Shown piece after piece: positions 27,476-37,104 of a stretch of DNA of 64,000 bases. Numbering within the stretch: the stretch's first letter is position 1; each line of letters starts with the position of its first letter. The stretch spans positions 2,418,001 to 2,482,000 of the forward strand of contig NZ_AP028055.1 in the NCBI RefSeq assembly GCF_040365225.1, given 5' to 3'. The notes under the pieces are model-generated. The model did no database searches, was not told the DNA's origin, and saw only the letters and a list, made by a program, of their open reading frames with translations. Both the position numbers and the translations under genes were made by a program. The DNA comes from Bacteroides sedimenti (GTDB lineage Bacteria > Bacteroidota > Bacteroidia > Bacteroidales > Bacteroidaceae).

Positions 27476-30400
27476 CTATTTCTTCTTTTTGTTCATACTC
27501 AAATAAACACCCGGAATGATGAACCCATTCAGGAAGGTGGACGTCAAAAGCCCTCCCAAAATCACCTTTGCCATCGGACTCTGTATTTCGTTACCAGGTA
27601 AATCACCATTCAACGCTAAAGGAATCAATGCCAGAGCCGAACAAAGTGCTGTCATCAAAATAGGATTTAACCGATCGAGAGATCCCTGAATAACACATTC
27701 GTGAAGAGAATGTCCCTGATCACGAAGATGGTTATAATGAGATATCAGCAACATTCCGTTTCTGGTTGCGATACCAAACAGGGAAATAAACCCAATGATT
27801 GCCGGGATACTTATCTCTCCTGTGGTTATCAACAGAGCAAAGACTCCTCCAATCAGGGCCAGAGGCAGGTTAATCAACACAATAGCCGATTGTCTTGCAC
27901 TCTTAAATTCATGAAAGAGAATCAGGAAGATAACTACTACAGAGAGGATTGAAGTCAGCATTAGAATCCTTGAAGCAGCCTGCTCACTTTCAAACTGTCC
28001 GCCATACTCAACATGATAACCTTCCGGAAGTTTCACATTCTGATCGATTCGTTTCTGAATATCATTCACTACGCTGCGTAAGTCTCTTTCAGATACATTG
28101 GCCGATATCACGATTTTCCGTTTCACATTTTCACGGTTAATCGTATTTGGTCCCATGGACGAAGTAACTTCTGCTATATGTTCAAGCGGAATCTTAGTTC
28201 CATTGGCATCAATCATGAGTCCGCGTATCTTTTCCGCTTCATCTTTGTCATTATCTCTCACCTTCACCGTTAAATCAAAGGTCTTTCCTTCTTCATAAAC
28301 CTGTGAAACAACCTCTCCTGCCAGGGAGACATTGATAAATTCCGAGAACTCGGGCAATGAGATTCCATACTTAGCCAACATCTCTCTTCTGGGAGTTATT
28401 TTTAGCTGTGGACGCTCAATCTGCTGTTCCACATTCAGGTCGGCAATACCCTTAACATCCTTTATTACAGATTTTATTTGATTCCCTATCCCGAACATTT
28501 TATTCAGGTCATCACCAAAAAGTTTGATCGCAATCTGTGCTTTACTTCCCGAAAGCATCGCATCAATACGGTGAGATATTGGTTGACCAATTTCAATATT
28601 CGTTCCCACAAGGGAAGAGAGTTTCTGACGAACATCAGCCACCACCTCTTCACGCGAGCGTTCCTTCAACTCGAACGGTGCCTCAATTTCTGAGACATTC
28701 ACACCCAAGGCGTGTTCATCGAGCTCGGCTCGTCCGGTTTTACGAACAACAGTCTTTATCTCAGGAATCTTCATCAGCAGTTGCTCTGCCCTACGACCGA
28801 TATTGTCCGATTCCTCAAGTGATATACCCGGTAGGCTACTTACATTGATGGTAAACGACCCTTCATTGAACGGCGGCAAAAAGCTTCTTCCCAAAGTGAA
28901 AGATAAGACAAAAGCCACAAGAAACAGTCCAAAGGTTCCACCTATCACCAATCGGTTATGATTCAATGACCAGTTCAATGCCCGTTCGTAGATTCCCTTC
29001 AGATACCTCGCTACAAAGGCTTCTTTAGGAATTCCGTCATTCTTCTCACGACCTAACAGATAGCTGCAAAGCACCGGAGTTAAAGTAAGGGCAACAATGG
29101 TAGAAGCTACCAACGATATAATGAAGGAGATACCCAGTGGTACAAGCATACGTCCTTCCATGCCTGAAAGGAAGAAGAGCGGCACGAAGCTGACAATTAT
29201 TATCAACGTTGAGTTCAAAATCGGAGTACGCACCTCTTTTGAAGCCTCGAATACAACCGAGAATATTGTTTTCTGCTTATCCTTGCCCTTCATCCGGTTT
29301 TCCCTCAGCCGTTTATAGACATTCTCCACGTCTACAATCGCATCGTCAACCAGCGATCCAATAGCTATCGCCATTCCTCCCAGACTCATCGTATTGATGG
29401 TCAGCCCCATATAGTGCATTGTAAGAATGGTGACCAACAGAGAAAGAGGCAACGTAATCAACGAAATAAATGTTGTCCGCACATTGGCCAGGAAAAGAAG
29501 TAGCACAAGTACCACAAAAAAGGAGCCCTCGTACAATGATTTCTTCACATTGCCGATTGAACTGTCAATAAAGCGGGATTGACGGAAACTATCAGTGGAA
29601 ACTTTCACATCGGCCGGCAGATTTTTCTGTAAATCTTTAACCGCAGCTTCCAGTTTTTCAGTCAAATCAATTGTACTGGTATTGGGTTGTTTAGTTACAG
29701 TAATCAGCACTGCCGGTTTCCCTTTCTCGGAGGCGACTCCAAGCTTGGGCTCTTTTCCTGATACACGAACGTCGGCAATGTCCTGTAAGAGCACCGGCAT
29801 TTCACCATTCCTCTTTATCACGGCTTTTGAAAGTTCCTCAAGTTTAGACGTGGAAAGCACACCCCGCACAATATATTCATTTCCGTATTCATAAATCACC
29901 CCGCCGTTGGCATTTTGGTTCATGCCCCGGGTGGCGTTCATCACTTCATCAATCGTCACATTATAATGCTTCATTCTGGCTTGGTCCAACAATAGCTGGA
30001 ATTCCTTGATATCACCACCCAGTACAGCCACTTGTGCCACACCTCCTGTAGAAAGAAGTCGTGGACGAATGGTCCAGTCAGCAATGGTTCTCAAATCAAG
30101 CATCGAAGTTGAATCGGCAGTTAAGCCAATAATCAGCATTTCTCCTAAAATAGAAGATTGTGGCCCCAGAGTGGGTTTTCCAACATTAGCCGGCAACGAT
30201 TCACTTACGGCAGCCAGCTTTTCTGAAACAATCTGCCGGGCCAGATAAATATCCGTCCCCCAGTTAAACTCCACCTGAACTACAGAAAGACCTGTAGTCG
30301 AAGAAGAACGTACGCGGCGTACATCCGTCGCACCGTTCACTGCCGTCTCAACCGGAAAGGTAACCAGCCGCTCCACTTCTTCAGGAGCCATACCTTTTGC

Positions 30401-30556
30401 TTCGGTCATTACAACAACCGTTGGTGCATTCAAATCAGGAAAAACATCCACTTCCGTATGCAAAGCGGTATAAAAACCAGCCACAAGCAATATAACGGAA
30501 GCAAACAACACAACCATCCGGTTATGTAGGGAATAGTGTATTATTTTATTAAGCAT
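27476..30556 (-). CDS. Heavy-metal RND efflux transporter (CusA/CzcA family)
   Basis: 1026 residues, the size of an HME-RND permease, with 12 expected membrane segments. N-terminal IIHYSLHNRMVVLFASVILL, EVDVFPDLNAPTVVVMTEA, porter-domain motifs, GGMAIAIGSLVDDAIVDVEN in TM4 (Asp residues of the proton relay), and the C-terminal ISLFGIATRNGMLLISHYNH region all fit CusA/CzcA. It exports divalent or monovalent metal ions; the metal cannot be decided by eye. It works with the adaptor and TolC protein on either side, with gaps of 4 and 15 bp. Confidence 0.93.
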   Translation of the reverse strand: MLNKIIHYSLHNRMVVLFASVILLVAGFYTALHTEVDVFPDLNAPTVVVMTEAKGMAPEEVERLVTFPVETAVNGATDVRRVRSSSTTGLSVVQVEFNWGTDIYLARQIVSEKLAAVSESLPANVGKPTLGPQSSILGEMLIIGLTADSTSMLDLRTIADWTIRPRLLSTGGVAQVAVLGGDIKEFQLLLDQARMKHYNVTIDEVMNATRGMNQNANGGVIYEYGNEYIVRGVLSTSKLEELSKAVIKRNGEMPVLLQDIADVRVSGKEPKLGVASEKGKPAVLITVTKQPNTSTIDLTEKLEAAVKDLQKNLPADVKVSTDSFRQSRFIDSSIGNVKKSLYEGSFFVVLVLLLFLANVRTTFISLITLPLSLLVTILTMHYMGLTINTMSLGGMAIAIGSLVDDAIVDVENVYKRLRENRMKGKDKQKTIFSVVFEASKEVRTPILNSTLIIIVSFVPLFFLSGMEGRMLVPLGISFIISLVASTIVALTLTPVLCSYLLGREKNDGIPKEAFVARYLKGIYERALNWSLNHNRLVIGGTFGLFLVAFVLSFTLGRSFLPPFNEGSFTINVSSLPGISLEESDNIGRRAEQLLMKIPEIKTVVRKTGRAELDEHALGVNVSEIEAPFELKERSREEVVADVRQKLSSLVGTNIEIGQPISHRIDAMLSGSKAQIAIKLFGDDLNKMFGIGNQIKSVIKDVKGIADLNVEQQIERPQLKITPRREMLAKYGISLPEFSEFINVSLAGEVVSQVYEEGKTFDLTVKVRDNDKDEAEKIRGLMIDANGTKIPLEHIAEVTSSMGPNTINRENVKRKIVISANVSERDLRSVVNDIQKRIDQNVKLPEGYHVEYGGQFESEQAASRILMLTSILSVVVIFLILFHEFKSARQSAIVLINLPLALIGGVFALLITTGEISIPAIIGFISLFGIATRNGMLLISHYNHLRDQGHSLHECVIQGSLDRLNPILMTALCSALALIPLALNGDLPGNEIQSPMAKVILGGLLTSTFLNGFIIPGVYLSMNKKKK

Positions 30557-30571
30557 GACACACCTCCCTCA

Positions 30572-31738
30572 TTAATGTTCGTGTGAATGTGCGGGGATAG
30601 CACTACTGGCCGATGCTAGTTTTACCTGATAAGCTCCTTTCGTAACCACCCTATCACCCGGTTTAATACCAGAAAGAATCTCAACCTTTATACCATCATC
30701 AGCACCCAGCTTCACCTCTTGTTTTTTATAGCCCTCTTCATCCAGTTGCAAATAGACAAAGAAAAGTCCTCCTTCATCAGTCAGAGCCGTTCTGGGAACA
30801 GTCAAAACATTATTTTTAGGAGAAGATAACAAATAGACCTCTACAAAAGCTCCGGGTATAACCTCGCCTTTATTATCAAATTCAAAAGTAACCGGGATAT
30901 AAAACGAAGTGGCATCAGAAGCCTTGCCAAAAGAAACAAGACGTCCGTTCAGCTCTTTCAATCCGTAAACTTTTTCATCGTATGGTGTTTTAAAATTGGC
31001 GGATGTAATCGTTTTTAAGGAAGAATAATGCTTTTCAGACAACTCAGCCCTCAGGAATAGCTTCTTATTCTGTGTCACACTTGCAATTTGCTGACCTACT
31101 GACACGTAATCCCCCTCTTTAACCAAAATCTTATTTACGAAGCCCGATATAGGAGATTTCACAGCTTGTCCATTCGCAGAATGATTCTTGCTTATCGCCT
31201 CAAATGTAAGACGAGCATTCTCATAATTTTCTTTTACCATATTAAATTCTCGTTCAGACACAATCCTGCTCTTCAACAATTCTTTCGAGCGGTCGTATTC
31301 TTGCTTCGCTATCTGGTAAGAGCTACGGGCTTTATTAATCGGATCGCCATCAACAATCTCTTTGGAGGAGATGGTAAGCAACGAAGTCCCTTTACTTACC
31401 TTCGCTCCTTCTGTGAGCAATGTTCTAAAGGAGACAATCCCTGCCGCAGTAGCTACCACAGTAGCCTCATCACCTTGTGCCGGCATCACCTGCCCGCTTG
31501 TTTTTATAACCTGACAGAAACTGGAAGGTTTAATCACTTGTACCTCCACCCCGGCCGCATCCGCCTTGACTTTGGGTAGTATTATTTCATCGGAATGCTT
31601 TTCAGCTCCTTCCTCTTTGTGTTCGCCATTTTGTTCTTCCTGTTCGTGTTCGTGCTCATGCCCTTTGGATGCAGAGTTCCCATTACAGCTACCTAATAGG
31701 AATGCACAAAGAGAGCACATAAGAAATATCTTTTTCAT
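30572..31738 (-). CDS. RND efflux periplasmic adaptor (CusB/CzcB family) with His-rich N-terminus
   Basis: 388 residues. A lipoprotein signal (FLMCSLCAFLLGSCNG) is followed by a strongly His/Glu-rich stretch (KGHEHEHEQEEQNGEHKEE) that likely binds metal. Then come the lipoyl/hairpin/beta-barrel order of membrane fusion proteins (VKSPISGFVNKILVKEGDYV near 190; VLTVPRTALTDEGGLFF near 310) and another His cluster at the C-terminus (AHSHEH). It bridges the CzcA-like pump and the TolC-like channel. Confidence 0.9.
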   Translation of the reverse strand: MKKIFLMCSLCAFLLGSCNGNSASKGHEHEHEQEEQNGEHKEEGAEKHSDEIILPKVKADAAGVEVQVIKPSSFCQVIKTSGQVMPAQGDEATVVATAAGIVSFRTLLTEGAKVSKGTSLLTISSKEIVDGDPINKARSSYQIAKQEYDRSKELLKSRIVSEREFNMVKENYENARLTFEAISKNHSANGQAVKSPISGFVNKILVKEGDYVSVGQQIASVTQNKKLFLRAELSEKHYSSLKTITSANFKTPYDEKVYGLKELNGRLVSFGKASDATSFYIPVTFEFDNKGEVIPGAFVEVYLLSSPKNNVLTVPRTALTDEGGLFFVYLQLDEEGYKKQEVKLGADDGIKVEILSGIKPGDRVVTKGAYQVKLASASSAIPAHSHEH

Positions 31739-31819
31739 TATGCAATCTGTTTATAATTAATAAAGGAAATAAAAATGAAAGGGAGGTACGGATTAGCAGA
31801 GAGCTACCGCACTCATTGT

Positions 31820-32203
31820 TTAGATTACCGGAGGTGCACGAAGAGAAGCAAGGCGGTGAAATCCGGAACCATATAAAGGCTCCGAAAAACAGACTAACCG
31901 GTCTGAAATCTTTAATTTTGGAGGAAGTAACGCAACTTGTATATCCTCTAAGAAAAGAGTGAAAACCGGAAAATCTTGTAATTGTGTAATTGAATAGTTA
32001 TGATGTTGAACAGAGAAGTGAAGTTTGGTAACGCAGTATCCTTCACAATCAGGATCTTCCTGATGATGCTCCGAACCAGGATTCTCATCATTCAAGAAAC
32101 AAATCTCCTCACCATTATGGTGATGATGGGGCAACACCGGAACAATCAGCACCAACATGCTAACCAGTATTAACAACCAACTGATATGTCTTCTCTTTTC
32201 CAT
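31820..32203 (-). CDS. Small His-rich exported protein, first gene of the metal efflux operon
   Basis: 127 residues. The N-terminal hydrophobic segment (ISWLLILVSMLVLIVPVLP) is followed by HHHHNGEEIC, a Cys/His/Asp-rich stretch (SEHHQEDPDCEGYC) and HFSVQHH. These look like periplasmic metal ligands. I believe it belongs to a Bacteroidales-only DUF (DUF6769 type), but the exact name is from memory. It directly follows the operon promoter and precedes the adaptor gene, so a metal-sensing or metal-delivery role is likely, by inference. Confidence 0.65.
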   Translation of the reverse strand: MEKRRHISWLLILVSMLVLIVPVLPHHHHNGEEICFLNDENPGSEHHQEDPDCEGYCVTKLHFSVQHHNYSITQLQDFPVFTLFLEDIQVALLPPKLKISDRLVCFSEPLYGSGFHRLASLRAPPVI

Positions 32204-32221
32204 CCGTTTGTTTTAGAAATA

Positions 32222-32229
32222 CAAAGATA
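32222..32229 (-). promoter_or_regulatory. -7 promoter box of the metal efflux operon
   Basis: TATCTTTG on the minus strand matches TAnnTTTG, 18 bp before the His-rich gene. No metal-regulator operator was recognised. Confidence 0.5.
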
Positions 32230-32337
32230 ATACAATATAAGTCTTCATTGCCGGAAAAAAGTTGAAATTAACCAAAATACTCATTAAAAAATCACTTTTG
32301 TACTCTACAATGAAAATATAGAACTACTTTCATGAAA

Positions 32338-32380
32338 TAAAAAAGAGGTAAAAACCTGTCTATTGGGTTTCTACCTCTTA
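32338..32380 (-). terminator. Terminator of the M13 metallopeptidase gene
   Basis: On the minus strand, aagaggta and its complement tacctctt enclose a second helix aaacc/ggttt, followed by six T. It lies 29 bp beyond the stop. Confidence 0.75.
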
Positions 32381-32408
32381 AATACTATATTAGGAAACAA
32401 CTACTTTT

Positions 32409-34442
32409 TTACCAAATGGAGACTCTCTTTTCAACAGGAAGGAACATCGGATCTTTCTCTGTAATGTTGAAAGCCTTATACCAAGCATTGATGTGAGGAA
32501 GGGCTCCATCCACACGCCATTTACCCAATGAGTGAGGGTCAGACTTGGTTCTTGTCAAGATGGCTTCCGGGCGGATATTACCAGCCCATACTCCTGCATA
32601 AGCAAGGAAGAAGCGCTGTTCGGGAGTAAACCCATCAATAGTTGGCAGCGATGCATTTGCTGTAGCCTTTTTAAAGGCTTGGTAAGCAATCTGCAAACCA
32701 CCATGATCGGCAATGTTCTCTCCAAGAGTAAATTTCCCGTTGGCATGAACACCTGGTGCCACCTCAATTTTATCGAAGAAATTAACCATTACAGCTGCTC
32801 TTTCATCAAAGTTTTTGGCATCTTCTGCAGTCCACCAGTCTTTCAGGTTACCATCCTTATCATATTGTCTGCCCGAATCATCAAATCCGTGTGTCATCTC
32901 ATGACCAATAACCACTCCGATGGCTCCGTAATTAAACGCATCATCTGCATTCATATCAAAGAATGGGTATTGCAGGATTCCAGCCGGGAAGCAGATTTCA
33001 TTTGTTGTAGGATTATAATATGCATTTACCGTTTGAGGAGTCATATGCCATTCATCTTTATCCACAGGTTTACCGGCTTTTGAAATGTTATATTCAGTTT
33101 CGAATTTGTTTGAACGTTCAATGTTTGCCCAGTAAGAGTCATTCTTTATCTGCAAACCAGAATAATCCCTCCACTTGTCAGGATATCCAATTTTTACATG
33201 AAATGCCGATAGCTTTTCAAGAGCTTTTGTCTTGGTAACATCGCTCATCCAAGGCAGATTCTGAATACGTTCACCCAAAGATTCCTGAAGGTTCTTCACC
33301 AGAGTCACCATTCTTTCCTTGGCAGCAGCGGGGAAGTATTTCTTCACATACATCTGTCCCACAGCTTCACCCAAAGAGCCATCCACAACTGCCACGGCAC
33401 GTTTCCAGCGAGGTTTCATCTCTTTCACGCCATTCATGGTTTTGCTGTAGAAGTCAAAGTTAGCTTTATAGAAATCGTCGCTCAGGTAAGAAGCAGATGC
33501 ATCAATCAGTTTCCACTGCAGATATGCAATCTGTTCTTTCATAGGAACAGTATTAATGATGTTCACCACTTCCTTCACCGAGGCAGGTTGACCCACATTG
33601 ATGTCTTTCAACCCTTTCAGTCCGAAACCGGCAAAAAAGCCATCCCATCCAAACGACGGAAATTCCTTTTTAAGGGTAGCAATTGTCATCTTATTATAGT
33701 TTGCATGAGGGTCTCTCAGCTCAACCTTTGTACGAGCAGCCTTTGCCAAACGAGTTTCGATTGCCATTACCGAAGTCATAGCCTTCTGGGCATACACTTT
33801 ATCGAATCCAGCCAGTTGGAACATCTTAACAATGTGCTGTTTGTATTTATCACGAATCTCTTTAGTCTTGGCATCATTATCAAGGTAATATTCCCTTTCG
33901 CCCATGCTGATACCGCTCTGATATGCATGCACCATATTCATGGAGCTGTTCATATCATCTGCGCCCACATACACACCAAAATAGGGATCTAATCCTATTT
34001 CACGCATATCTGCCAGCAAGGCGTAAATTCCGGATTTCCCTTTTAATGCGGCAATTTTTTTCAAATATGGTTTGATAGGAGCAGCTCCTTCTTTATTCAG
34101 CTTCTCGCTATCCATAGCGATATTGTACAAATCACCAATTTTCTGAGCCACCGTTCCTTGTTCATTCTTGGTTTTGGCAAGCTCTTCAATCAAGCCTTTC
34201 AGCTGTTCACGGTTATTTTCGGCCAGCTTATCAAAAGAGCCGAAACGCGAATATTCACCTGTCAACGGATTATTTTTCATCCAGCCTCCACAGGCATATT
34301 GATAAAAGCTGTTTCCAGGTAAGGTCGACTTATCAAGATTATTGAAATCAACTCCAGGAGTCAGCTGAGCTTTCAGTTCACAGTTCCATGTCGAACTCAT
34401 CAGACAAAAAGCTACAAGTGGTAAATAATTCTTCAATCTCAT
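32409..34442 (-). CDS. M13 family (neprilysin/PepO-like) zinc metallopeptidase
   Basis: 677 residues with a signal peptide (LPLVAFCLMSSTWNCELKAQ). The N-terminal M13 domain is helical (NSFYQYACGGWMKNNPL). The catalytic domain has VNAYYNPTTNEICFPAGIL near 480, the zinc site GVVIGHEMTHGFDDSGRQYD near 515 (HEXXH) and the third ligand in GENIADHGGLQIAYQAF near 575. It ends CxxW-like (KRVSIW). It is an exported oligopeptidase with unknown natural substrates. Transcribed after ABC-F on the same strand but 105 bp apart. Confidence 0.92.
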   Translation of the reverse strand: MRLKNYLPLVAFCLMSSTWNCELKAQLTPGVDFNNLDKSTLPGNSFYQYACGGWMKNNPLTGEYSRFGSFDKLAENNREQLKGLIEELAKTKNEQGTVAQKIGDLYNIAMDSEKLNKEGAAPIKPYLKKIAALKGKSGIYALLADMREIGLDPYFGVYVGADDMNSSMNMVHAYQSGISMGEREYYLDNDAKTKEIRDKYKQHIVKMFQLAGFDKVYAQKAMTSVMAIETRLAKAARTKVELRDPHANYNKMTIATLKKEFPSFGWDGFFAGFGLKGLKDINVGQPASVKEVVNIINTVPMKEQIAYLQWKLIDASASYLSDDFYKANFDFYSKTMNGVKEMKPRWKRAVAVVDGSLGEAVGQMYVKKYFPAAAKERMVTLVKNLQESLGERIQNLPWMSDVTKTKALEKLSAFHVKIGYPDKWRDYSGLQIKNDSYWANIERSNKFETEYNISKAGKPVDKDEWHMTPQTVNAYYNPTTNEICFPAGILQYPFFDMNADDAFNYGAIGVVIGHEMTHGFDDSGRQYDKDGNLKDWWTAEDAKNFDERAAVMVNFFDKIEVAPGVHANGKFTLGENIADHGGLQIAYQAFKKATANASLPTIDGFTPEQRFFLAYAGVWAGNIRPEAILTRTKSDPHSLGKWRVDGALPHINAWYKAFNITEKDPMFLPVEKRVSIW

Positions 34443-34547
34443 ATATTTTAAATTTAGTCATCAGCAATGATTTAATTGTTTGACGCAAAAGAATAGCAAA
34501 AAGTCACAGTTCAATTTCTAATTATGCAAAAAATATCCAGAAAAGTT

Positions 34548-36494
34548 TTATTCCCCTTTAGCTTCCTCCAATTCCATGGAAGCCACTTCCCATTCTTCGA
34601 CCACACTATCAAGTTCCTGTTTCAGTTTCTGATGCTCTGCATAAAGCTCCATATCCGAGGCCCCTTCGGGTGTAGCCATTTTCTGCTCAACCCCTGTAAT
34701 CTTCTCCTCCAGCTCCTCTATCTTATCTTCGCAATCACTAACCTGTTTCTCCAGTTTCCGAAGTTTTTTGTTGAGTTCCTTCTGCGCTTCGTAAGACAAT
34801 TTGTTTTCCGAAGCAGCCTCAGCATCTTCTTTTTTTGTTGTAGGAGAAGCAGACAGAGACGGTTTGCTCTGCAATTCGTTAAGACTCTCCATCTTTTTCT
34901 TTTGAAGAAAATCATAAATACCTCCTAAATGCTCCTTCACCAGTCCGCCACCAAACTCATACACTTTAGTAACCAGACCATCAAGGAACTCCCTATCGTG
35001 CGATACAATAATCACTGTTCCGTCAAAATCGCGTATTGCATCTTTCAGCACATCTTTGGTACGCATGTCCAGGTGATTGGTCGGTTCATCCAGAATCAAC
35101 AGATTCACCGGTTCCAGCAGAAGTTTTATCATAGCCAGACGGGTACGCTCCCCTCCCGAAAGCACCTTTACTTTCTTATCAGAAGCCTCTCCACCAAACA
35201 TAAAGGCACCAAGAATATCACGAATTTTAGTGCGGATATCCCCTGTGGCAACATAATCAATCGTATCGAACACGGTAAGCGATTCATCGAGCATCTGAGC
35301 CTGATTCTGAGCAAAATAACCAATCTGCACATTATGCCCGATGGTCAGTTTCCCCTGATAGTCTATTTCTCCCATGATACATTTCACCAAGGTGGACTTA
35401 CCTTCACCGTTCTTCCCAACAAAAGCCACCTTTTCTCCACGGTTGATTGTAAGATTCACATCGTGAAAAACAACATGGTCTCCATAACTTTTTACGAGGT
35501 CTTCCGCTATGACCGGATAATTCCCCGAACGCAATGAAGGCGGGAATTTAAGCCTCAGCGAAGAGTTATCCTCCTCGTCAACCTCAATCCGCTCAATCTT
35601 TTCAAGCTGTTTAATGCGGCTTTGTACCTGCACCGCTTTTGTAGCCTTGTAGCGGAACCGTTCCACAAAATCTTCCGTTTCCTGAATCTGCTTTTGCTGA
35701 TTTTCATAAGCCCTAAGCTGTTGCTCCCTCCTCTCTTTACGGAGTTCAACAAAATGTGAGTATGAAACCTTATAGTCATATATCTTTCCACAGCTTATTT
35801 CAATAGTCCTATTGGTCACCGCATCAATAAACGCCCGGTCGTGAGAAACCAGCACCACTGCATTACAGCGGGTAGACAAAAAGTTCTCCAACCATTGTAT
35901 GCTCTCAATATCGAGGTGGTTTGTCGGCTCATCAAGCAAAAGTACATCCGGTCTTCTGAGAAGCAGCTTAGCAAGTTCTATTCGCATACGCCATCCACCG
36001 CTGAACTCTGAAGTAGGACGCGAAAAGTCTTCACGACTAAAACCCAATCCTCCCAACGTTCTTTCAATTTCAGCTTGATAGTTGGTGCCCCCCATCATCA
36101 GGAAGCGTTCATTCTCATGAGTAAAGCGGTCTATCAACTTGTGATAGCCCTCCGATTCGTAATCAGTCCTGTCTGCCAGTTCCTGATTCATCCGCTCAAT
36201 GCTTGCCTGAAGCTCAGAAATATGTTCAAAAGCCAGTTCCGCCTCTTCCATCACGGTATGCTTGTCGCTTAAAATCATTACCTGCGGAAGATACCCGATG
36301 GTTACATCTTTGGGAGCAGAGACCGTACCTGCCGTAGGAACCTGCAACCCTGCAAGAATCTTCAGCATGGTAGATTTACCCGCGCCGTTTTTCCCAACCA
36401 AAGCAATGCGGTCTTTCTTATTAATCACATACGATACGTCGTCAAAAAGCGCCCTTGCGTTAAACTCAACTTTTAATCCTTCTATTGAAACCAT
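34548..36494 (-). CDS. ABC-F family ATPase
   Basis: 648 residues from MVSIEGLKVEFNARALFDDV. The in-frame ATG 31 codons upstream lies before the -7 box and lacks family support. It has two ABC domains in one chain: Walker A LVGKNGAGKSTMLK near 35 and FVGKNGEGKSTLVK near 355; signatures EFSGGWRMRIELAKLLL and VLSGGERTRLAMIKLLL; Walker B LLLDEPTNHLD and LILDEPTNHLD. The linker and a charged C-terminal coiled coil (KLRKLEKQVSDCEDKIEEL) are typical. There are no membrane segments. ABC-F proteins act on ribosomes; some give antibiotic protection. I cannot assign resistance here. Confidence 0.92.
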   Translation of the reverse strand: MVSIEGLKVEFNARALFDDVSYVINKKDRIALVGKNGAGKSTMLKILAGLQVPTAGTVSAPKDVTIGYLPQVMILSDKHTVMEEAELAFEHISELQASIERMNQELADRTDYESEGYHKLIDRFTHENERFLMMGGTNYQAEIERTLGGLGFSREDFSRPTSEFSGGWRMRIELAKLLLRRPDVLLLDEPTNHLDIESIQWLENFLSTRCNAVVLVSHDRAFIDAVTNRTIEISCGKIYDYKVSYSHFVELRKERREQQLRAYENQQKQIQETEDFVERFRYKATKAVQVQSRIKQLEKIERIEVDEEDNSSLRLKFPPSLRSGNYPVIAEDLVKSYGDHVVFHDVNLTINRGEKVAFVGKNGEGKSTLVKCIMGEIDYQGKLTIGHNVQIGYFAQNQAQMLDESLTVFDTIDYVATGDIRTKIRDILGAFMFGGEASDKKVKVLSGGERTRLAMIKLLLEPVNLLILDEPTNHLDMRTKDVLKDAIRDFDGTVIIVSHDREFLDGLVTKVYEFGGGLVKEHLGGIYDFLQKKKMESLNELQSKPSLSASPTTKKEDAEAASENKLSYEAQKELNKKLRKLEKQVSDCEDKIEELEEKITGVEQKMATPEGASDMELYAEHQKLKQELDSVVEEWEVASMELEEAKGE

Positions 36495-36524
36495 TTTCTG
36501 TTTGTTTCTTTTTTTACTAACATG

Positions 36525-36532
36525 CAAAGATA
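36525..36532 (-). promoter_or_regulatory. -7 promoter box of the ABC-F gene
   Basis: TATCTTTG on the minus strand matches TAnnTTTG, 30 bp before the chosen start. It supports that start over the longer ORF. Confidence 0.5.
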
Positions 36533-36790
36533 CAACAAAAACGCGATTCACATTCAGCAAAACCAGTTTTGAAAAGTATAAAAACATGAATTATATACCA
36601 AAAAGAGAGAAATCTGGCCAGTATATTTGGATATTAAAAAGATTTCATATTAATTTGCGCATAACCTTGAAAGATGTGCAGATTATGCAATGATCTGAAC
36701 CTTTCCAGGAAGTAACGAAGCACTGTAAGTGCTGCATTTTTAAAATGCGCTTTACAGTTATAGTTAAATAACAATAAACCTTAAAATATT

Positions 36791-36898
36791 ATGAAGACAT
36801 TTCAATTAATTCAAGTTCTCGGGCTTTCTGTGCTTATCGGAGCATTATACACAGTGGTAAAGTTAGCAGCAATGGTTTACAACAAACTCCGATTCTAA
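36791..36898 (+). CDS. 35-residue single-span membrane protein
   Basis: The ORF reads MKTFQLIQVLGLSVLIGALY, then TVVKLAAMVYNKLRF and stop. It has one hydrophobic helix followed by a basic tail. A possible promoter (TTAATTTG region near 36650) lies upstream and a strong terminator 53 bp downstream, so it looks like an independent small gene. I do not know its function; small single-span proteins often modify membrane complexes. Confidence 0.6.
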   Translation: MKTFQLIQVLGLSVLIGALYTVVKLAAMVYNKLRF

Positions 36899-36951
36899 TA
36901 TTTCCGGGAATTATCAGCCTTCCTATTCAAACAAATAGAAATAAGGACAAC

Positions 36952-36985
36952 AACGGCAAGATGCATTTCTTGCCGTTTGTTTTTT
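36952..36985 (+). terminator. Terminator after the small membrane protein
   Basis: aacggcaag (36952-36960) pairs with cttgccgtt (36969-36977), followed by a T-rich tail. Confidence 0.8.
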
Positions 36986-37104
36986 GCAAAAGATTCGCCA
37001 CCCGGATCTTATTTTATTTCCATTTCAGATTATGAGGATATGAAAATAAATAGTTATTTTGCATCTGAATACCATTTCATAAGCACAGCATCAACAAACT
37101 AAGA

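Noticed and set aside
36495..36587. 31-residue N-terminal extension of the ABC-F ATPase
   Set aside because: The extension precedes the predicted transcript start (-7 box 36525-36532) and has no resemblance to ABC-F N-termini.
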